Assembly (NCBI GenBank): GCA_003543635.1
Contig: DNAE01000064.1
Location: 1 to 17,234 of the forward strand
DNA: 17,234 nucleotides
DNA from: Clostridiales bacterium
GTDB taxonomy: Bacteria > Bacillota > Clostridia > Saccharofermentanales > Saccharofermentanaceae
Reading direction: 5' to 3'
Shown: positions 1-6,474 of the stretch, piece after piece
How the letters are laid out: every line of letters begins with the position of its first letter
Position numbering within the stretch: position 1 is the first letter of the stretch
The notes under the pieces: model-generated
The model's input: the letters and a program-made list of their open reading frames with translations, nothing else
What the model was told of the DNA's origin: nothing
Database searches by the model: none
Position numbers and translations under genes: made by a program

Positions 1-19
1 CCTGTGGCACGTTCACAGG
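1..19. other. Short hairpin at the window edge
   Basis: Bases 1-6 (CCTGTG) and 14-19 (CACAGG) are perfect reverse complements around a 7-base loop. The hairpin lies about 30 bases past the stop codon of the minus-strand Rrf2 gene. On that strand it could be the stem of a terminator or an attenuator ahead of a following gene. The bases that would hold a U-tract lie outside the window, so the role cannot be decided. The rest of 20-49 shows only a GAGATCTC palindrome of no clear meaning. Confidence 0.3.
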
Positions 20-49
20 CAAGTAATCTGATGTTATGCTTGAGATCTC

Positions 50-487
50 TTAGATCACATAATCGTCGGAGGTGGGTTCCTCGTATGTGTCTACTATATC
101 CTGGAGAGTTATTCCTTCAAGGTAGTCGTTGATGACTTTATTGAGTCCCTGCCAGATGGGAAGGGTGGGACAGATGTCCTTTCTGTCGCATCTGACGGTA
201 TCCGTCGTAAGGCAGGAGACCGGAGCAAGGGAACCCTCGGTGAGGCGGAGTATCATGCCCACCGTTATGTCCTTGGGATCCCTGCCGAGGCTGTAGCCTC
301 CCTGGAAGCCCCTGTTGGTGATGAGAAGATCGGTCTTATTGAGGACGGGAACGATCTGCTCGAGATATTTCTTGGAAATGGATTGTCTGTCAGCTATGGT
401 CTTCAAAGCGATATATCCCTCGTCCTTGTGGACGGCGAGATCGATCAGCATCCTTAAAGCATATCTTCCCTTGGTAGAGATCTTCAT
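50..487 (-). CDS. Rrf2-family transcriptional regulator (IscR/CymR-like)
   Basis: This is a DNA-binding repressor of the Rrf2 family; members sense iron-sulfur, cysteine, redox or nitric-oxide status. The start at 487 gives a 145-residue protein opening with the canonical MKISTKGRYALRML. It has GGAGG six bases upstream, whereas the ATG at 493 abuts that GGAGG directly. The winged-helix wing reads RGFQGGYSL (about residues 59-67). Three cysteines (92, 100, 106; C-x7-C-x5-C) sit where IscR-type proteins bind a [2Fe-2S] cluster (C92, C98, C104 in E. coli IscR), so a cluster is plausible. The IscR histidine ligand is not obvious here. The gene has its own promoter with a palindrome in the spacer, suggesting autorepression. 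In many clostridia such a gene precedes cysteine desulfurase and scaffold genes, which would lie left of this window. The family call is firm; the signal sensed is not known. Confidence 0.93.
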   Translation of the reverse strand: MKISTKGRYALRMLIDLAVHKDEGYIALKTIADRQSISKKYLEQIVPVLNKTDLLITNRGFQGGYSLGRDPKDITVGMILRLTEGSLAPVSCLTTDTVRCDRKDICPTLPIWQGLNKVINDYLEGITLQDIVDTYEEPTSDDYVI

Positions 488-512
488 GTCCATCCTCCGT
501 TGCTTTTTCTCT

Positions 513-541
513 ATAATACTACTAAGTTAGTAGGTTTTCAA
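513..541 (-). promoter_or_regulatory. Sigma-A-type promoter of the Rrf2 gene
   Basis: Read on the minus strand: TTGAAA (541-536), a 17-base spacer, then TATTAT (518-513). The expected transcription start is near 506, giving a leader of about 20 bases that carries the GGAGG. The promoter begins just after the stop of the upstream glycosyltransferase gene, so the regulator can be expressed independently of it. Confidence 0.7.
519..533. promoter_or_regulatory. Palindromic operator in the promoter spacer, probable Rrf2 site
   Basis: CTACTAA (519-525), one central base, then TTAGTAG (527-533) form a perfect 15-base inverted repeat. It exactly fills 15 of the 17 spacer bases between the -35 and -10 of the Rrf2 gene. 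A protein bound here would block polymerase. The ACTAA/TTAGT core resembles operators known for IscR/CymR-type Rrf2 regulators, so autorepression is the simplest reading. Binding by this very protein is inferred. Confidence 0.65.
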
Positions 542-546
542 GAAAA

Positions 547-1710
547 TCAGGTAACGAACTCCATGGCAAGGTACCAGCCCTTGAAGGTGAGGAAGGATAA
601 GAATAGGAGCGCGATAAGCAGGGGGATCTTCACCGTTTTTGGTTTAAGATCCGTCAAAAGGTCGCTCCAGCCGAGGACGGGAACGAGGCTTCCGATCAGG
701 TATCTGGGGATGGAGATGAGCCTGACGGAAATGGGTATGATGAGGAAGATGGCGCAAAGGGTCGCCTCCTCGTATCTCTTCTTGACGATGAGATAGAACA
801 CCGCGAAGAATCCCAGGATGGTCCAGCATGCGAAGTAGAATTTCGCATCGTAGATGTGGCTTAAGGCATCGATCATCTCCCGGAAGAAGTTATAGTCGGT
901 GGTCTCGTTCCAGGCTCTCTGGATATGTACGAAGGCAAGTCCGTCCCCCGTCAGTTTGTAAAGGTAGAACATGTAGGCAAAAAGGCCCGCCGGAACAAGG
1001 CTTGTCCCCAGGATGAGGTCCGCATTGCCGAAGAGCTTTTTAAGGTAACCCGTAACGTTCTTTTTCCCGTCCCCGTTCTCCAGGTATTCCCTAATGCTCA
1101 TGACAAAGGGGGCGAACACCAGGAAGACGCCGATATTTCTGGTGGCACTTGCAAGAAGGCCGAAAAGTCCCATGAGAAGATACTTCTTTTCGTTCATGAA
1201 ATAGAGGAAAAGGGCTGCAAAGAGCAGGAACATGGACTCGGTATACATGGAGGAGAAGTAGAAGGTGTAGGGCCCGAAGTTAAACAGATAAACGGTTATG
1301 AGGGCGCAGGCAAGGTTCTCCCGGGTCTTCATTATGTATTTGACGATGAAGAACTGGGCCACCATGAAAAGTATTGAATTGAACACCGGGATAAAGAGGA
1401 TGTATTCGATCCTTATCACCTTGTGCAGGTATCTGTAGAAAAGGGGCATAAGCGGGAAGAAGGCCCAGTTGGCGGCGTCGCCGGCGTCGTGCCCGAAGGG
1501 GGAGGGGAGATAGCCCTCCTGGATGGTGAAAAGATACCAGGTGGAATCGAACCTGTTCATGTCCCGGAGGAAGGTCTCCAAGGAGATCCCTCCGTTAAAC
1601 TTTCCGTGTATGAGGATCAGGATCAAACGGGAGATCAGGAACGAACCGAGGATCAGAAAGATGATCGACCTGTTATCAAGGTTCCTTCTCTTAAGAAGAT
1701 CACGCGGCAT
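547..1710 (-). CDS. PIG-V-like multispanning mannosyltransferase (GT-C fold)
   Basis: This is an integral membrane protein of 387 residues with about nine to ten hydrophobic segments. It resembles the PIG-V/GPI-mannosyltransferase-2 group: after the first membrane segment comes an outer loop with RFDSTWYL (about residues 53-60, acidic D55) and an ExGY element, followed by FFPLMPL (84-90). Both blocks are typical of that group. Such enzymes use a polyprenyl-phosphate sugar as donor and transfer it to a glycan, lipid or protein outside the membrane. Its ATG has a strong AAGGAGG nine bases upstream and overlaps the end of the preceding small membrane-protein gene by 11 bases, so the two are probably co-translated and may act together. 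The GT2 enzyme at 5446-6387 is a candidate source of its lipid-linked donor. Sugar and acceptor cannot be read from sequence. Confidence 0.75.
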   Translation of the reverse strand: MPRDLLKRRNLDNRSIIFLILGSFLISRLILILIHGKFNGGISLETFLRDMNRFDSTWYLFTIQEGYLPSPFGHDAGDAANWAFFPLMPLFYRYLHKVIRIEYILFIPVFNSILFMVAQFFIVKYIMKTRENLACALITVYLFNFGPYTFYFSSMYTESMFLLFAALFLYFMNEKKYLLMGLFGLLASATRNIGVFLVFAPFVMSIREYLENGDGKKNVTGYLKKLFGNADLILGTSLVPAGLFAYMFYLYKLTGDGLAFVHIQRAWNETTDYNFFREMIDALSHIYDAKFYFACWTILGFFAVFYLIVKKRYEEATLCAIFLIIPISVRLISIPRYLIGSLVPVLGWSDLLTDLKPKTVKIPLLIALLFLSFLTFKGWYLAMEFVT

Positions 1711-2260
1711 TAACGGTAACCTCCTTAAGCATTATGAGATCGTGGGATCCCGAGGAGATCCTTATGGTTATGAGGTTATCCTCGGGGGAAGCATTTCTGT
1801 TAAGGGATATGGGGATCTCCACCACGCTGTCACCACGGCTGTCGGGAACGAACTGTTCCGAGAAGGAGCATCCGGTCACGGATACATCGATAAGCTCATC
1901 TATCTCGGAGGGGGCGAATTCCATAGTCACCACGTAATCGCCCTGAGGTATGGAGTCAAGATAGATGACCGTAAGGTCGGGCTCTATAAGGCAACCCTCG
2001 CCGGAGGCATCCCTTCTGCCCCTGTCTATCTTCTTGAGGTCCGAGCTCTGATCGTCGAAGGTGATGGTCTGTCCTATGGTGCAGTCGTATCCGTCCTGCC
2101 CGGGCCACCTCTTGCTGGTCTTGTCTATGTAGTAGAGCCTGTACTCGTTGGAGATGTTGGGTTTAAGGCTCAGGAACAGGACGATAAGATAGAGCACTAT
2201 CAGTATCGCCGCAAGTATCAGCTTTATAGCAGAAAGTGTTTTTGAACCGTCTTCTTCCAT
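1700..2260 (-). CDS. Small membrane-anchored beta-rich protein, unknown function
   Basis: I do not recognise this 186-residue protein. It has a short charged N-terminus, one strong hydrophobic segment (about residues 12-32) and then a soluble domain with alternating polar/hydrophobic strands suggestive of a beta-sandwich. That domain most likely faces outside. It contains three cysteines (60, 90, 131) and a tryptophan/tyrosine-rich stretch (about 39-60), as in some carbohydrate-binding modules; this is only a resemblance. The gene overlaps the start of the PIG-V-like transferase by 11 bases, so a role as accessory or acceptor-binding subunit of that enzyme is a fair inference. The only plausible start is the ATG at 2260. 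It has no Shine-Dalgarno sequence and lies only 11 bases beyond the -10 of a near-consensus promoter, implying a leaderless or nearly leaderless message. Confidence 0.75.
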   Translation of the reverse strand: MEEDGSKTLSAIKLILAAILIVLYLIVLFLSLKPNISNEYRLYYIDKTSKRWPGQDGYDCTIGQTITFDDQSSDLKKIDRGRRDASGEGCLIEPDLTVIYLDSIPQGDYVVTMEFAPSEIDELIDVSVTGCSFSEQFVPDSRGDSVVEIPISLNRNASPEDNLITIRISSGSHDLIMLKEVTVNAA

Positions 2261-2271
2261 AATCTGGAAGT

Positions 2272-2301
2272 ATTATATTTTTGCCCGTAACGGATTGTCA
2301 A
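2272..2301 (-). promoter_or_regulatory. Near-consensus promoter for the 1700-2260 / 547-1710 operon
   Basis: On the minus strand: perfect TTGACA (2301-2296), an 18-base spacer, and perfect TATAAT (2277-2272). The start codon lies only 11 bases downstream of the -10, so the predicted 5' untranslated region is about 4-5 bases. Its -35 overlaps the -35 of the opposite promoter for the 2345 gene. Confidence 0.75.
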
Positions 2302-2322
2302 ACCGAAAGGGGGTGTTATAAA
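2295..2322 (+). promoter_or_regulatory. Promoter for the tandem membrane-protein operon
   Basis: TTGTCA (2295-2300), a 16-base spacer, and TATAAA (2317-2322). The expected start near 2329 leaves a leader of about 16-18 bases that contains the GGAGG at 2339-2343. Its -35 occupies the same bases as the -35 of the divergent promoter (the symmetric core TTGTCAA at 2295-2301). Confidence 0.6.
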
Positions 2323-2344
2323 ATTATCTTGGTATTTTGGAGGG

Positions 2345-3907
2345 ATGATGAGAGAGCAAAAGACACTCGTGAATAAGGGAGCTTCCGGGATAGATCTGTC
2401 CTACGGTACTTATTATGCCGTTTGCCTGGTTTATCTGATGCTTCCCGTCCTTATCTTCATCCTGGGATGGATAAGGCCCCTCATCTCGATCCCCTGTTGT
2501 CTTGCCCTTTCCTTTGTGACATTCCTTTCCATAAGGAGCTGCCGCAGGGACGAGGAAGGGAAGACGCTTCCGGACGGCTTTAAGACTACAGTCACCTTTA
2601 TTGTCGTCCTGGCGGTATTTGCAATACTCATCACCTTGATAAGCAACATAGGCGAATTCGTCTGGGGAACCACGGATCACGCCTACAGGAAGGCCATCTT
2701 CAGTGATCTGGTGCACTATGACTGGCCCGTATACTACGACCTCACCGCCCAGAGCAACCCGGAGATCAACGCCATGCTCCCCGACGAGACGGTGTTCTTC
2801 TCCTACTATATCTCCTTCTGGATGGTTCCCGCCCTTATGGGAAAGCTCCTGGGTTTTGCCGCGGGCAACATAGCCCTGGTGATCTGGTCAGCCTTCGGCA
2901 TATTCCTGATCCTGACCGGAATGACCATGATAGTTAAAAAGAGTTCCTACGCCGTTATCTTCACCTTCGTCTTCTTCTGCGGATTCGATTATCTGCCCTA
3001 TCTCTACTACCAGAGCGTGGGCCCCGCCGAATGGATGTGGCTGGAGGGCTGGACCCGCCATATCGTTTACATAGGCAACATGAATAACCTGCTGAACGTT
3101 TACAACCAGTGCATCCCGTGCTGGCTCATCGTGGTCCTCTTCCTCCTCATGAGGAACAGAAGATCCGCTGGGCTCCTGGGATCTCTCATGTTCCCCTATT
3201 CCCCCTGGGCCACCATCGGGATCCTTCCCGTTGCCGCATACTATGCCTTCAGGAAAGGCTTCAAGGCAAGGAATTTCTTTACCGCCGAAAACATCTTATC
3301 CCCCCTGATACTGGCGGGGCTGTTCATACCCTTATATCTTGCCAACTCCAACGCCACATCGGTCAAGGGTACGACCGTGGGATTTTACGGAAGCATCGGC
3401 GCCTTTGCCGTCGCCTTCCTCCTGACGGTGGCTGTCGAGATATTGCCTGCCTTTATCCTGCTCTTTAAGGACCGCAGGAAGGACCCCTTGTTCTGGGTGG
3501 TCATAATAACCCTGTTGATATTGCCCTTCTATAAGATATCCGGACAGAACGACCTCACCATGAGGGGATCCATGCCGGAGTTCTTCGTGCTGACGATCTT
3601 CCTTGCCGCCACCATAGCGAGGGTGTTCGAAGAGAAAAAGAACGATAAGAGCAAGGCGGACCTTAAGGGCACCCTTAAGACCGTCGGAGGATTTGTCATG
3701 CTGCTCGCCATGTCCATGGTGGCATTCCAGATGCTCCTTCTCACGGTGGTATGTACCTTTGACGGTTCCCGAAGACCCAACGACGACATAGGATCCCTGG
3801 GGGATATCAGGACTCCCTCCTATGTGGAGACCATAGATAAGCAGTTCTTCGTATATGATTACGAGGACTCCTTCTTCTGCAAATATCTGGCGAGGGAACA
3901 GAGATGA
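2345..3907 (+). CDS. Multispanning membrane protein, GT-C-like, first of a tandem paralogous pair
   Basis: This is an integral membrane protein of 520 residues with about eleven hydrophobic segments and no family I can name with certainty. An outer loop after the early membrane segments holds GEFVWGTTDH (103-112) and DLVHYDWPVYYD (121-132). These are clusters of acidic and aromatic residues in the position where GT-C glycosyltransferases keep catalytic acids. A later NDLTMRG (402-408) resembles an ND...R motif seen in other bacterial GT-C-like proteins. The C-terminal tail (LGDIR, then KQFFVYDYED) is conserved in the neighbour. It is the paralogue of the next gene, overlapping it by ATGA. GGAGG at 2339-2343 sits one base before the ATG at 2345 and four before the ATG at 2348, so the second methionine may be the true start. 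A surface glycosyl transfer role is inferred from topology, motifs and the nearby GT2. Confidence 0.8.
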   Translation: MMREQKTLVNKGASGIDLSYGTYYAVCLVYLMLPVLIFILGWIRPLISIPCCLALSFVTFLSIRSCRRDEEGKTLPDGFKTTVTFIVVLAVFAILITLISNIGEFVWGTTDHAYRKAIFSDLVHYDWPVYYDLTAQSNPEINAMLPDETVFFSYYISFWMVPALMGKLLGFAAGNIALVIWSAFGIFLILTGMTMIVKKSSYAVIFTFVFFCGFDYLPYLYYQSVGPAEWMWLEGWTRHIVYIGNMNNLLNVYNQCIPCWLIVVLFLLMRNRRSAGLLGSLMFPYSPWATIGILPVAAYYAFRKGFKARNFFTAENILSPLILAGLFIPLYLANSNATSVKGTTVGFYGSIGAFAVAFLLTVAVEILPAFILLFKDRRKDPLFWVVIITLLILPFYKISGQNDLTMRGSMPEFFVLTIFLAATIARVFEEKKNDKSKADLKGTLKTVGGFVMLLAMSMVAFQMLLLTVVCTFDGSRRPNDDIGSLGDIRTPSYVETIDKQFFVYDYEDSFFCKYLAREQR

Positions 3908-5445
3908 AGTGGTTATTCAAGACATTCGATATAAGATACGGGACCTTCTTCACGGCCTCGATGATCTATATCTGCCTGCCCGTTATGATATTCTTCATCT
4001 TCTTCCTGAAGCTTTTCTGGGCGGTCACCCTGCCTTTGATCCTTGCGGCCATGATATGGCTGGCGGCAAAGGACGTCAGGGAGGATCAGAGGAAAATATC
4101 GGTGTCCTGCGGGAAAGTGATCATCTCCGTGCTCTTCGTGGGGGTATGGGTCCTGTTTTCCGGAATAGGGGAGTTCTCCTGGGTCACCTCCGACCACACG
4201 GTAAGGGCCGCAACCCTTAACGATCTGGTGCAGTACGACTGGCCGGTATTCTACGATCTTTCAAAACAGAGCAATCCCGCGGTAAGGGAGGCCCTTAACG
4301 GGGAAACGGTGGCCTTTGCCTACTATTTCACCTTCTGGCTCGTGCCCGCACTCGCGGGAAAGATAACTGGAAGCATCCTCGTTGCCAGGGTGGCTTTGCT
4401 CCTCTGGTCCGCAGCAGGTATCTTTCTTATCCTCACGGGTATCGACATGATCAGGGAAAGATCCTCCTTCACGGGCCTTTTCCTCTTCTTCATCTTCGGA
4501 GGATTCGACATTATCCCTTCTGTGGCAAATATCATCAATTACGGTTCCACCTCCTGGGAGGGATGGAACCGGGAGCTTTTTATCCACGGGAATTTCTATC
4601 AGACCATGAACGTATTCCACCAATCCATCCCCGGATGGCTCGTGGTGTGTCTCCTCCTGACCCTTCGGAATAACAGGTTCGTGGGAATGGTATCGTCCCT
4701 GATCTTCGCATATTCCCCCTGGGCCACCATAGGCCTTCTCCCCATCGCGGTGGAGCGCCTCCTGGATCCTTCCATGAGGGATAAGGACAGGAAGAAGGAT
4801 CTTAAGAACATCTTCGGTATCGGAAATCTTCTCGTGCCCGTGATCATGCTCGCGGTCTTCGCCACCTTCTTTACGGCCAATACCGGTGCCACGGGGATGA
4901 AGGGCTTCATCTGGGAGTTCTTCCCCGATGTCCTATCCCTGACCAAGGCCTATATCGCCTATGTGCTGGTGGAGTTCGGCGTCTGGGCGGTGCTGCTGTA
5001 TAAGGAAAACAAAAAAGATCCCCTGTTCGTTACCACCGTCATCACGCTCCTCGTCTTCCCCGTATATAAGATGACGGAGGCGAACGATCTGATAATGAGG
5101 GGTACCATGGCCCCCATGTTTGTTCTCATGATCTTCGTTATCCTCCGGGCCGATAAGGTGATAACTAGATTCCGGGGCAGGGGCAAGAACAACGACTTCA
5201 AGGCCCTGGGATTTTTCGCCCTTTTATTCCTGACGGCGTGCGTTCCCTACATGCTCTTCATAACCTCGGCGGGCGCCAGCAAACAGCTCTGGAGCGGGGA
5301 GGATAAGACCATTCCCGAGGGCCAGAGGATAGTTTCCTTCGGAGATATCAGGGACGAGTATTTTACGGAAGTCACCAACAGACAGTTCTACGTATACGAC
5401 TACGGGGACAGACCCTTCTACAGGATCTTCGGAAAGACAAAGTGA
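3904..5445 (+). CDS. Multispanning membrane protein, GT-C-like, second of a tandem paralogous pair
   Basis: This 513-residue membrane protein is clearly homologous along its whole length to its upstream neighbour. Shared blocks include YGTFF (12-16), GEFSWVTSDH (89-98), NDLVQYDWPVFYD (106-118), GIFLILTG (172-179), YSPWATIGLLP (270-280), KKDPLF (370-375), NDLIMRG (394-400) and the tail FGDIR plus RQFYVYDYGD (479-502). The start ATG overlaps the previous stop (ATGA), with GAGGG a few bases upstream, so translation is probably coupled. The conserved acidic loop and the ND...R motif being retained in both copies argues that both are active, perhaps with different acceptors or as a heterodimer. 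Its stop directly abuts the stop of the convergent GT2 gene. The enzymatic function is inferred, not shown. Confidence 0.8.
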   Translation: MKWLFKTFDIRYGTFFTASMIYICLPVMIFFIFFLKLFWAVTLPLILAAMIWLAAKDVREDQRKISVSCGKVIISVLFVGVWVLFSGIGEFSWVTSDHTVRAATLNDLVQYDWPVFYDLSKQSNPAVREALNGETVAFAYYFTFWLVPALAGKITGSILVARVALLLWSAAGIFLILTGIDMIRERSSFTGLFLFFIFGGFDIIPSVANIINYGSTSWEGWNRELFIHGNFYQTMNVFHQSIPGWLVVCLLLTLRNNRFVGMVSSLIFAYSPWATIGLLPIAVERLLDPSMRDKDRKKDLKNIFGIGNLLVPVIMLAVFATFFTANTGATGMKGFIWEFFPDVLSLTKAYIAYVLVEFGVWAVLLYKENKKDPLFVTTVITLLVFPVYKMTEANDLIMRGTMAPMFVLMIFVILRADKVITRFRGRGKNNDFKALGFFALLFLTACVPYMLFITSAGASKQLWSGEDKTIPEGQRIVSFGDIRDEYFTEVTNRQFYVYDYGDRPFYRIFGKTK

Positions 5446-6387
5446 TCAGTCTTCCTCCTTGTTCTCCTCTGCGGTGATATAGATGGGCCTTCTCTTTACT
5501 TCGATGAAGGTCCTTCCGATGTATTCACCCAGGACTCCCAGTGCCATGAGGATAAGACCTCCGATGAAAAGGATGAAGCAGAGGAGTGAAGGGTAACCGG
5601 GAACCTCGTTATAGATCCTCAGGATTATCGCCCTTATGAAGTAGTAGATGAGGTATATGAATCCCGCCAAGGCGGAGGTGAAGCCCGCGTAGGTGGCAAG
5701 TCTCAGGGGAGCGACGGTGAAGGATACGATGCCGTCCACCGCGTATTTGAAGAGCTTCCAGAAGCTCCACTTCGTCTCGCCGGCAACCCTCTCCACGTTC
5801 TTGTGTTCTATCCATTTTGTGCGGAAACCCACCCAGGCGAAGATACCCTTGGAGAATCTCTGGGTCTCGGAAACCGAGATGATGGCATCCACCACGGACC
5901 TTCTCATGAGCCTGAAATCCCTGGCTCCGTCCGCGATCTCCACCTCACACATCTTATTGATGAGCTTGTAGAATTTCCTGGCGAAAAAGCTCCGTATCTT
6001 AGGTTCGCCCTCACGGGTAACGCGTCTTGCGGCAACGATGTCCGCCTCGTCGTTTTCCAGGGATCTCACCATCTCGGGGATGAGGGCAGGGGGGTCCTGC
6101 ATATCCGCATCCATTATGGCCACGTAGTCTCCCTTGGACTTAACAAGTCCCGCGTACATGGCGGATTCCTTACCGAAGTTCCTGGAGAAGATGGTGTACT
6201 TAACGTCGGGATCCTTTTCCGCCAGCCCCTTGATGACCTCGGTGGTCTTATCGCGGCTGCCGTCGTTGATGAAGATAAACTCAAAATCATAGGTACTGAG
6301 CTGCGTCCTCACATCAGTCAAAGCGTTGTAAAGGAAGGGGAGTGCTTCTTCTTCGTTGTAACAGGGAACGATAAGGCTAATGAGCAT
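5446..6387 (-). CDS. GT2 polyprenyl-phosphate glycosyltransferase (CsbB/GtrB/DPM1-like)
   Basis: This 313-residue enzyme should transfer a sugar from a nucleotide donor to undecaprenyl phosphate on the inner face of the membrane. It has the GT-A start LIVPCYNEEE, an NDGS at 41-44, the metal-binding DAD at 93-95 within MDADMQDPP, and the RFSKGIFAWVGF block (about 177-188) typical of the DPM1/GtrB group. Two C-terminal membrane segments (about 225-250 and 266-290) place it in the CsbB/GtrB/YfdH subgroup; soluble DPM1 lacks these segments. GGAGG lies five bases before the ATG. In Bacillus subtilis csbB pairs with yfhO, and here a yfhO homologue is divergent from it, so the pairing is preserved. 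The sugar (glucose, GlcNAc, mannose or other) cannot be read from sequence. Confidence 0.93.
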   Translation of the reverse strand: MLISLIVPCYNEEEALPFLYNALTDVRTQLSTYDFEFIFINDGSRDKTTEVIKGLAEKDPDVKYTIFSRNFGKESAMYAGLVKSKGDYVAIMDADMQDPPALIPEMVRSLENDEADIVAARRVTREGEPKIRSFFARKFYKLINKMCEVEIADGARDFRLMRRSVVDAIISVSETQRFSKGIFAWVGFRTKWIEHKNVERVAGETKWSFWKLFKYAVDGIVSFTVAPLRLATYAGFTSALAGFIYLIYYFIRAIILRIYNEVPGYPSLLCFILFIGGLILMALGVLGEYIGRTFIEVKRRPIYITAEENKEED

Positions 6388-6409
6388 GATGACCTCCGGG
6401 AGGGTATTA

Positions 6410-6439
6410 TTGGAACGTTTTTCTTCTTTGTATTATAAT
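6410..6439 (+). promoter_or_regulatory. Promoter for the yfhO-like gene
   Basis: TTGGAA (6410-6415), an 18-base spacer and a perfect TATAAT (6434-6439). The predicted start near 6446 gives a leader of about 29 bases. The -10 overlaps the opposite-strand -10 of the GT2 gene inside the palindrome ATTATAAT (6432-6439). Confidence 0.6.
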
Positions 6440-6460
6440 CTAAAATCATTGCTTTGAAAA
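6432..6460 (-). promoter_or_regulatory. Promoter for the GT2 gene
   Basis: On the minus strand: TTTTCA (6460-6455), a 17-base spacer and a perfect TATAAT (6437-6432). The -35 is weak; the -10 is consensus. Expected start near 6425, leader of nearly 40 bases carrying GGAGG. It shares its -10 with the divergent yfhO promoter. Confidence 0.55.
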
Positions 6461-6474
6461 ACGGTGAGAGGAAA

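Noticed and set aside
488..493. ATG at 493 as start of the Rrf2 gene
   Set aside because: It touches the GGAGG directly; the ATG at 487 has proper spacing and gives the canonical family N-terminus.
1523..2245. Plus-strand open frame of 240 codons across the PIG-V-like and small membrane genes
   Set aside because: It spans two real minus-strand genes and their overlap. Its protein is low-complexity in style, with no membrane or domain logic.
6391..6402. CCTCC/GGAGG-like symmetry in the GT2 leader as an RNA switch
   Set aside because: Arms are separated by about one base, too tight for a real hairpin; it is simply the ribosome site beside a C-rich patch.
6454..6474. TTG start extending the yfhO gene by seven codons
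   Set aside because: No Shine-Dalgarno before the TTG, while the ATG at 6475 has GAGAGG close upstream.
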